This document shows positions 1 to 9,367 of a DNA stretch of 9,367 nt, piece by piece. The notes beneath the pieces were generated by a model that was not told where the DNA came from, did not search any database, and saw only the letters and a program-made list of their open reading frames with translations. How positions within the stretch are numbered: position 1 is the first letter of the stretch; the number at the start of each line of letters is the position of its first letter. Source of the DNA: an uncultured Adlercreutzia sp. (GTDB lineage: Bacteria > Actinomycetota > Coriobacteriia > Coriobacteriales > Eggerthellaceae). The DNA is taken from NCBI RefSeq assembly GCF_958431955.1, contig NZ_CAUASN010000056.1, forward strand, positions 1-9,367, in the 5' to 3' direction. The translations under genes and the position numbers were made by a program.

Positions 1-451
<451 letters not shown>

Positions 452-454
452 ATA

Positions 455-4879
<4,425 letters not shown>

Positions 4880-4894
4880 AACCCTCGCGGCAAC

Positions 4895-4910
4895 GGAATA
4901 AGGTTATTCC
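4895..4910. repeat. Short inverted repeat between rpoC and the terminator
   Basis: GGAATAA and TTATTCC form perfect 7-bp arms separated by GG, 15 nt after the rpoC stop. It is AT-rich against a GC-rich background. It could be a protein-binding palindrome or a small hairpin at the 3' end of the rpoBC transcript. It lies 101 bp before the LysR start, but the terminator falls between the two, so an operator role is uncertain. Confidence 0.5.
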
Positions 4911-4916
4911 ATTTGG

Positions 4917-4946
4917 AAGGAGGGGCGAGAAATCGCTCCTCCTTTT
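4917..4946 (+). terminator. Rho-independent terminator after rpoC
   Basis: Arms AAGGAGGGGCGA (4917-4928) and TCGCTCCTCCTT (4933-4944) pair over 12 bp with a single G-U wobble. They close on a GAAA tetraloop and run into a short T-tract (TTTT, 4943-4946). The hairpin sits 37 nt after the rpoC stop and is placed to end the rpoBC transcript, which separates the LysR gene from the operon. The T-tract is short, so some read-through is possible. Confidence 0.85.
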
Positions 4947-5011
4947 CGTTGCGGGGGTGTATCGTGTTCCGAAGAGGAGAAGTAACGCGGGCTGTCTGAA
5001 GGGGGACGTCA

Positions 5012-5956
5012 GTGGAAATCAGCTTGCTGCGGGAGTTCATCGTGCTCTCGCAAACACTCAACTACACGAAGGGCGCCGAGATGCTGCACCTCACGCAGCC
5101 GACGCTTTCCAAGCACATCGTGGCCATGGAGAAGGAACTGGGCTGCTCGCTTCTGGAGCGCGACCGTCGGCGCGTGGAGCTGACCGAGGCGGGCAACGTG
5201 TTCGCCGCGGCGGCCCTGCAGATGGTGGACACCTACGACGAGGCCCGGGATCGCGTGCGCGAGATTCAGACCCACACGCCGCTCAAGGTGAACGGCATCA
5301 TGTCCGACAGCGCCATCGCCTCCATCACCTCCATCGCCGCCAGCTTCTTGGACGCCGAGGGCGAGATGCCGGTGCTCTACAACAGCATCAACGACACCAA
5401 CTACCTGGAGCAGCTGCTGGAGGGCGAGGCCGACATCCTGCTCACCTACGCCGAGCTGGAGAAGCTGGACGATCTGGGGCTGGCCTATGCGCCGCTCATC
5501 CGCTCGCCCTTCGTGGCCATGGTGAGCCTCGACAGCCCGCTGGCCTCCTTGAAGTCGGTCTCCATGGACGATCTGCGCAACTACCGCTTCGTGAAGTTCG
5601 CCGACGGCTATGCGCTCTCCGGCTGGGCGAACATCGAGCGCATCTGCCAGGAGCACGGCTTCACGCCGCGCACGCGGGCGGTGCTCGGGCGCACGTACAT
5701 GAACTACACGGCCACGCCTTTGGGGGTGGAAGACGTCATGATCCTGCAGTCGTCCATGCCCCAGCTGCGCTACCTGGCCGACTTCTCCCATATGTCGGTG
5801 CTGCCGGTGACCGACGACGACGCGGCCTTCCGCCTGTACGCCATCTACAAGAAGGACAACTACGACCGGGTGCGCCCGGCGCTCGACGCCTACGCCCGCG
5901 CCCGCAAGATCATCCTGAACCATGGCAAGGGCGGGGCGCTCGTCGAGAGCGAGTAG
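5012..5956 (+). CDS. LysR-family transcriptional regulator
   Basis: A 314-aa protein of the usual length for LysR-type regulators, which bind DNA as tetramers and respond to small-molecule ligands. The N-terminal winged helix-turn-helix is clear. LREFIVLSQTLNYTKGAEML (6-25) is followed by the recognition helix LTQPTLSKHIVAMEKELG (27-44) and the wing LLERDRRRVELTEAGNVF. A linker helix (about 60-88) leads to the periplasmic-binding-protein-like effector domain (about 90-300). The start is GTG at 5012, supported by an AAGGGGG-type ribosome binding site about 5 nt upstream; the TAG stop is at 5954. The gene lies 132 nt after rpoC, beyond its terminator, and converges on the iron-sulfur protein gene. 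LysR genes often sit divergently from their targets, but there is no divergent neighbour here, so the regulated genes and ligand cannot be inferred. No clear sigma-70 promoter was recognised in 4947-5000. Confidence 0.95.
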   Translation: MEISLLREFIVLSQTLNYTKGAEMLHLTQPTLSKHIVAMEKELGCSLLERDRRRVELTEAGNVFAAAALQMVDTYDEARDRVREIQTHTPLKVNGIMSDSAIASITSIAASFLDAEGEMPVLYNSINDTNYLEQLLEGEADILLTYAELEKLDDLGLAYAPLIRSPFVAMVSLDSPLASLKSVSMDDLRNYRFVKFADGYALSGWANIERICQEHGFTPRTRAVLGRTYMNYTATPLGVEDVMILQSSMPQLRYLADFSHMSVLPVTDDDAAFRLYAIYKKDNYDRVRPALDAYARARKIILNHGKGGALVESE

Positions 5957-5967
5957 CGCGCTTCCCG

Positions 5968-6009
5968 AAAAGACGACGGGCCGCCGGCGCGCGATGCCGG
6001 CGGCCCGTC
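5968..6009 (-). terminator. Strong hairpin terminator between convergent genes
   Basis: GACGGGCCGCCGGC (5975-5988) and GCCGGCGGCCCGTC (5996-6009) are perfectly complementary 14-bp arms around a 7-nt loop. Read on the - strand, the hairpin is followed by GTCTTTTC, with the T-tract at 5968-5971. It therefore best serves the iron-sulfur protein transcript, 30 nt after that gene's stop. It also lies 18 nt after the LysR stop, but it has no T-tract in the + direction, so termination there would be weaker or only structural. Confidence 0.85.
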
Positions 6010-6039
6010 CCTGCGTTCGGGGCGTGGCGCAGTCGGTGC

Positions 6040-7560
6040 TCAGGCTCCGCGGATCTCGCGGCGCCGGGCCTCGCGGGCCTCGGCGTAGGCGCGCCGCTCT
6101 GCCGTGTCGTTCGACTTCACCTTCGCCTGGGGCTCCTGCACGTTGTCCACCTTGATGAAGCGTGCCATACGGCTGGCGATGGCGTCCTCCGCGCCGGGAT
6201 TCCAGCCGATGGGCTGCATGGTGAAGCGGAACTTCCTGCCGCCCAGGAACTCGGCCACGTCCACGGTGTCGGCCACGGTGATCGCCTGCTCGGGGCAGAT
6301 GGTCTCGCAGAGGCGGCACTGCATGCACAGGGCGCTGCGGTGCTCCACGCCGAAGGCGTCTCCTTCCGCATCGAAGCGGCTCACGGCTCCGGTGGGGCAG
6401 AACACGGTGCACATGCGGCAGGAGCGGCACAGCTCGGTGTCGATGTCCACCTGGCCCCACAGGCGCGTGGTCACGGTGGGGCGCGCCGGCTTTCCTAAGG
6501 CCTTCAGGCTGTTGAAGAGGCGCAGGCGGCGCTCGGGCACGAAGTGGGGGAGGGTGCCGTCGGGCTGCACGTGGGGGAACTCGGGCGTGAAGTCCTTGTT
6601 GGCGCCGGGGATGAGGGCGGTGCGTACCGAGGGGTCGAGTCGCGGACGTGGCTCGTTGCCGGTCGGAGCCGCCGGGCATTCCGATTCGCTCGGACAGTCC
6701 TCGCTCGGCGAAACAGCCCACTGGGCTGTTTCGTTCGCTGCGGAACTCGCTCGGTCGGAACACCCGACGGCTCCTCTGGGCTCTTCCGTTGTTGCGGAAC
6801 TCGCTTGGTGAGCGCCGCCCGAAACTCCTCTGGACTCGGCCTCTGCTGCAGTCGCTGCGGAACTCGCTCGGTCGGAACACCCGACGGCTCCTCTGGGCTC
6901 TTCCGTAGTCGGGGTGAGGGTCATGGCTTCGGTCCAGGTTGTGCGCTCTACGGGGGATTTGGCGCCGAGGGCGGCGAGGAGGTTCTCGGCGGAGGCGACG
7001 ATCTCGTCGCAGAGGGCTCCTCCGCGGGCGTGGGGGCAGCTCGTGCAGGGGCCGCTGATGAGCTGGACGGATTGCGCGCCGCGGGCCGTGGCCTCTACGA
7101 GCAGCGACTCGTCTGCCCGTCCCAGGCATACGACGCCGATGGCGGCACGGCCGTCCTCCAGGGTGCCGAGCGGCTTGCCGGGTGCGAAGTCATCTCCGCC
7201 GCCGGTGCGGCCGCGGGCCTGCTTCCAGGCCGTCTCGCAGATAAGCGCCACCTTCTCTCCGTGGGCGGCAAGGGCCTTCTCCACGGCGGAGAACAGCTCC
7301 TCGTCGGTGGGGTTGGCGGCGGAAAGGCAGCCCGACGGGCAGGCCGAGGCGCAGGTGCCGCAGCCGATGCAGCGCTCGGCGCTCACGACGACGCCCTCCT
7401 CGCCGAGCGAGATGGCGCCGGTGGTGCACACCTCGGCGCAGCGCAGACAGTCGGCGTTGCGGTGCCGCACGAGCAGGCAGCGGCCCGGCTCGACGGCCAG
7501 CAGCGGCGAGTCCATCGCGCCGATGAGGTGGATCATCTGGGCATGGCGGTAATTAGTCAT
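6040..7560 (-). CDS. Multi-cluster 4Fe-4S ferredoxin-type protein with repeat-derived linker
   Basis: A predicted cytoplasmic electron-transfer protein of 506 aa; no signal peptide or membrane segment is seen. The N-terminal half has two ferredoxin motifs. The first is a variant, C28-x9-C38-x2-C41-x3-C45, followed by Thr rather than the usual Pro. The second is canonical, C64, C67, C70, C74-Pro. A middle alpha/beta domain (about 100-200) carries C145, C172, C175 and C184, which could bind a further cluster or metal. Residues about 218-294 are a low-complexity, repeat-encoded linker. The C-terminal half has two canonical ferredoxin motifs, C378/381/384/388-Pro and C412/415/418/422-Pro, then a charged tail. 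ATG at 7560 is preferred: it has GGGGGTG about 9 nt upstream and overlaps the helicase-like stop by 8 nt. The ATG at 7596 would overlap by 44 nt and add 12 poorly supported residues. The redox partner is unknown; four clusters suggest relay of electrons to or from an oxidoreductase. Confidence 0.9.
   Translation of the reverse strand: MTNYRHAQMIHLIGAMDSPLLAVEPGRCLLVRHRNADCLRCAEVCTTGAISLGEEGVVVSAERCIGCGTCASACPSGCLSAANPTDEELFSAVEKALAAHGEKVALICETAWKQARGRTGGGDDFAPGKPLGTLEDGRAAIGVVCLGRADESLLVEATARGAQSVQLISGPCTSCPHARGGALCDEIVASAENLLAALGAKSPVERTTWTEAMTLTPTTEEPRGAVGCSDRASSAATAAEAESRGVSGGAHQASSATTEEPRGAVGCSDRASSAANETAQWAVSPSEDCPSESECPAAPTGNEPRPRLDPSVRTALIPGANKDFTPEFPHVQPDGTLPHFVPERRLRLFNSLKALGKPARPTVTTRLWGQVDIDTELCRSCRMCTVFCPTGAVSRFDAEGDAFGVEHRSALCMQCRLCETICPEQAITVADTVDVAEFLGGRKFRFTMQPIGWNPGAEDAIASRMARFIKVDNVQEPQAKVKSNDTAERRAYAEAREARRREIRGA
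6709..6733. repeat. Perfect 12-1-12 palindrome within the repeat cluster
   Basis: CGAAACAGCCCA (6709-6720) and TGGGCTGTTTCG (6722-6733) are exact reverse complements around a single C at 6721. It encodes ETAQWAVS within the ferredoxin-type linker. Such a long perfect palindrome inside a coding region, beside related imperfect units, is typical of REP-type elements. As RNA it would form a stable hairpin inside the message. Confidence 0.92.
6735..6789. repeat. 55-bp direct repeat, copy 1
   Basis: Identical over 55 bp to 6852-6906, which starts 117 bp (39 codons) later. The match begins TCGCTGCGGAACTCGC and ends GGGCTCTTCCGT; the bases just outside differ. Perfect identity in a diverging repeat family suggests recent duplication or gene conversion. 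Confidence 0.95.
6852..6906. repeat. 55-bp direct repeat, copy 2
   Basis: The second identical copy of the repeat at 6735-6789. It encodes the same peptide (EEPRGAVGCSDRASSA) in the ferredoxin-type gene, at the N-terminal end of the linker. Confidence 0.95.
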
Positions 7561-9367
7561 GATAGTACACCCCCGTAATGGCGCGAATGGTCTCACTGGG
7601 CCTCACCTCGCAGATGCGCTCGCCGTCGCGCAGGCGCACGCGGTGGATCTTCAGCTGCAGCGACTCGGCGGTGGCGAGCGGTGCCTCCGAGAAGTAGGTG
7701 AACCGCAGGCTCGTCTTCGCCTTGCCGGCGCACAGGTAGGTCTTGGCCATCTCGGCGGCCAGCAGGGCCGGGCGCTTGTCGCGCTCCATCTGGGCCGCGT
7801 CGAAGTAGCGGCGCGGCAGGGTGAGGCCGTTCACGAGCCCTGCCATCACCATGGCGTCCAGGTTCTGGCCGATGAAGTCCTCGGGCAGCCCCACGCGCAC
7901 GCCCGCCTCGTCGAAGACCGCTGTGGTGCAGGCATGCTCGATGGCCCGGCAGAGCGCCAGGGCATCGGCGTCATCGGCGGCCTCGCGCACGGCCTGGGCG
8001 ATGCCGGGCGGCACCTCTTCCTCCGCAAGATCTACGGCCTGGCAGGCCGCCTCGAACAGCTCGCCTCCCCGCAGGTGCCCCAGGGCCGCGCGAGCGCTCT
8101 CGAGCGCCTCGTCGGCCCGTTGCGCCTCCTGGGCGAGCAGGGTTCCCGGCTCTCCCTCGAAGGCGACACCGCGGGCGAGGCTCAAATGTGCGCGGCCTTC
8201 CACCACGGCGCTCGCCAGGGCGCTGTTGGCGAGGTAGTCGCCGAACCCGCACCAGCTGCGCAGGGCCAGAGGGTCGTCCTCGTCGGCCGCAAGGCGCAGG
8301 AGCGTGACGGCCCGGGCGAGCTTACAGGCGTCCAAGGTGCGCCCGTCGCCGGCAACGACGGCCCGCGCAGGCGCGCTCACGGCAATGCCGCGGGCCGCAA
8401 GCGCCCGGGCCATGTTGCCGGCCCACAGGCGGTTCGCGGCGGCCACGCCGATGCGCTCGGGAGTAGCACCATCCGCGATGAGCTGCGCCACCATGGCGGC
8501 CGCGCCGGCCAGCTCGTCCTCCGGGCGCGTAAAGGCGCAGGCCTCGCAGGTGCCCACGACGCCCGCCCGGCTCGGGATGGGCTCCACGGCCCCCAGGGCC
8601 TCGTCCTGGGCGAAGCGGTTGACGGCGTCGGCGACCACCGTGGCCAGATAGCTGAAGCCCGCATGCTCGCCCGTAGCCTCCGGGTTCGCCTGCGCTAGTT
8701 CCTCCAGGCCCTCGTAGGCGGGGTAGTCCTCGCAGCCCCGGACGCGGGCGAGGGGGTCGCCGGCCACGGTGAGCGTGGATGCGGCCAGAAGGCCCGCCAC
8801 GGCCTGGGAGGCGCGGCTCAACGTCTGGTAGTCGTCGACGAGCACGTGCTCGACGCTCGCGGCGGCGCGCGCCTCGGGCGTCTCGCGCAGATAGTCCCAC
8901 GCCGCCCGGGTCAGCTCGCCTTCCCGATAGGCCTCGCGCAGGCGCATATGGCGCATCATCAGGCTGAAGACGCGCTCCTCCTGCTCGTCGTAGAACCACG
9001 AGCCCTCCATCGGCTCCAGATCGGCCAAGCTGCGGGAGAGGAACTTCACCATCTCCGCCAGCCGCCGCGGGGCCACGCCGGAGGTCTTCAAGTCCTCCAT
9101 GAGCATGTTCTCCTCGAAGCGCAGCAGCACGCGCCCGCGTCGTCCCGTGCGGGCAACGGCCTCGGGGCTTCCCAGCAGCTCGAGGGCGAAGGCGGGCACG
9201 GTGGTGACGCGCGGGGCGGCATCCCCGTCGAGGCGCGCGGCCAGGCGATGTTCAAGGGCGCGGGCGGCGGCGGGAGTCGCGGCGAACAGCAGAAGGTCGT
9301 CGGGTCGGGCGCCATCTTCCAGAAGATCGGCGGCCAACTCCACCAGGCGGCTGGTCTTCCCCGTGCC
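7553..9367 (-). CDS. UvrD/Rep-like superfamily 1 helicase homologue, 5' end cut by window
   Basis: The visible 604 codons run off the window edge. The fragment opens with a Walker A motif (GTGKTSRLVE, residues 1-10 of the visible part), so only a short N-terminus is missing. The GTG at 9341-9343 is internal and is not the start. The layout follows UvrD/Rep helicases. There is LLLFAATPAAARALEHRLA (motif Ia region), then VLVDDYQTLSRASQ (D178-D179-Y180-Q181, motif II position), then TVAGDPLARV (G203-D204, motif III position). A C-terminal MAGLVNGLTLPRR block and YLCAGKAK (about 544-551) stand at the motif V/VI position. Several motifs deviate: the catalytic Glu of motif II is Asp, the motif III Gln is absent, and the motif VI Arg appears as Lys. 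No PD-(D/E)XK nuclease signature was seen after the helicase part. The product may be an atypical DNA helicase or an ATP-binding repair factor. The stop (TAA, 7553-7555) overlaps the ferredoxin-type start. Confidence 0.8.
   Translation of the reverse strand, partial: GTGKTSRLVELAADLLEDGARPDDLLLFAATPAAARALEHRLAARLDGDAAPRVTTVPAFALELLGSPEAVARTGRRGRVLLRFEENMLMEDLKTSGVAPRRLAEMVKFLSRSLADLEPMEGSWFYDEQEERVFSLMMRHMRLREAYREGELTRAAWDYLRETPEARAAASVEHVLVDDYQTLSRASQAVAGLLAASTLTVAGDPLARVRGCEDYPAYEGLEELAQANPEATGEHAGFSYLATVVADAVNRFAQDEALGAVEPIPSRAGVVGTCEACAFTRPEDELAGAAAMVAQLIADGATPERIGVAAANRLWAGNMARALAARGIAVSAPARAVVAGDGRTLDACKLARAVTLLRLAADEDDPLALRSWCGFGDYLANSALASAVVEGRAHLSLARGVAFEGEPGTLLAQEAQRADEALESARAALGHLRGGELFEAACQAVDLAEEEVPPGIAQAVREAADDADALALCRAIEHACTTAVFDEAGVRVGLPEDFIGQNLDAMVMAGLVNGLTLPRRYFDAAQMERDKRPALLAAEMAKTYLCAGKAKTSLRFTYFSEAPLATAESLQLKIHRVRLRDGERICEVRPSETIRAITGVYYHD
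7568..7574 (-). promoter_or_regulatory. Ribosome binding site of the iron-sulfur protein gene
   Basis: On the - strand a GGGGGTG stretch lies within the last codons of the helicase-like gene, with its G-run 9 nt before the ATG at 7560. It supports that start over the in-frame ATG at 7596 and fits translational coupling of the two genes. Confidence 0.55.

Larger units (their letters stand above)
6670..6909. repeat. Cluster of REP-like palindromic repeats inside the ferredoxin-type gene
   Basis: About 240 bp made of four related units. On the - strand each unit begins around AGCCCAG(A/T)GG and ends around AGCGAG. Encoded units are roughly TEEPRGAVGCSDRASSA, EAESRGVSGGAHQASSA, EEPRGAVGCSDRASSA and ETAQWAVSPSEDCPSE. 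Two copies are identical over 55 bp (6735-6789 and 6852-6906), a third (about 6790-6851) is degenerate, and the fourth carries a perfect palindrome (6709-6733). The 117-bp period of the identical copies is a multiple of three, so the reading frame is kept. The cluster lies exactly between the two ferredoxin halves of the protein. Confidence 0.85.

Noticed and set aside
4947..5000. Sigma-70 promoter for the LysR gene (TTGCGG and TATCGT-like hexamers)
   Set aside because: The candidate -35 and -10 elements do not lie at a standard spacing and match the consensus poorly.
6670..6909. Possible CRISPR array
   Set aside because: The units are not evenly spaced with unique spacers. They form palindromic, partly degenerate repeats that stay in frame within a coding gene.
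5009..7129. Long - strand open frame (706 codons) antisense to the LysR gene and overlapping the iron-sulfur gene
   Set aside because: Composition is Arg/His/Pro-rich and no motif is visible. The overlapped genes have clear conserved motifs, and the frame runs through the 5975-6009 terminator hairpin.
6544..7578. + strand open frame (344 codons) antisense to the iron-sulfur protein
   Set aside because: Gly/Ala/Arg-rich shadow of the cysteine-rich gene on the other strand, with no recognisable domain.
7561..7596. Earlier ATG (7596) for the iron-sulfur protein
   Set aside because: It would add 12 residues inside the helicase-like gene. The ATG at 7560 has a G-rich ribosome binding site at suitable spacing and a typical short overlap.
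9341..9343. GTG as the start of the helicase-like gene
   Set aside because: The frame continues upstream to the window edge and encodes the Walker A motif GTGKT, so the true start is outside.

Overview
This is a GC-rich window with actinobacterial-type RNA polymerase genes. RpoC matches actinobacterial beta-prime closely through its core and lacks the trigger-loop insertion of proteobacteria. A LysR regulator and a multi-cluster iron-sulfur protein nearby fit an anaerobic Actinomycetota, most likely class Coriobacteriia (Eggerthellaceae-like). That placement is inference; no rRNA or other marker is visible.

Layout. On the + strand are the 3' end of rpoB (1-451), complete rpoC (455-4879, 3-nt gap, tight operon), an intrinsic terminator (4917-4946), and a GTG-started LysR-family gene (5012-5956). 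A strong hairpin (5975-6009, with a T-tract on the - strand) separates these from two convergent - strand genes. These are a four-cluster ferredoxin-type protein (7560 to 6040) and, upstream of it and overlapping by 8 nt, the 3' part of a UvrD/Rep-like superfamily 1 helicase homologue (9367 to 7553), cut by the window edge.

Most notable points. (1) RpoC is 1474 aa. Its C-terminal extension of about 225 residues contains a helix-hairpin-helix domain (about 1320-1375) that aligns without gaps to the C-terminal domain of the RNA polymerase alpha subunit. It keeps the equivalents of E. coli alpha D259, R265, N268, G296, K298 and E302 at the same spacing. Beta-prime may therefore carry its own UP-element or factor-binding module. 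(2) The linker of the iron-sulfur protein is built from palindromic, REP-like repeats (about 6670-6909) inserted in frame inside the gene, including two identical 55-bp copies 117 bp apart and a perfect 12-1-12 palindrome. (3) The helicase-like protein keeps a Walker A motif, but its other ATPase motifs deviate.

How the genes fit together. rpoB-rpoC is the housekeeping transcription operon. The LysR gene has its own start and follows the rpoC terminator; its target cannot be read from the window. The helicase-like and ferredoxin genes look translationally coupled and end at the 5968-6009 terminator. A shared function is not obvious. No tRNA, rRNA, CRISPR array or insertion sequence was seen.
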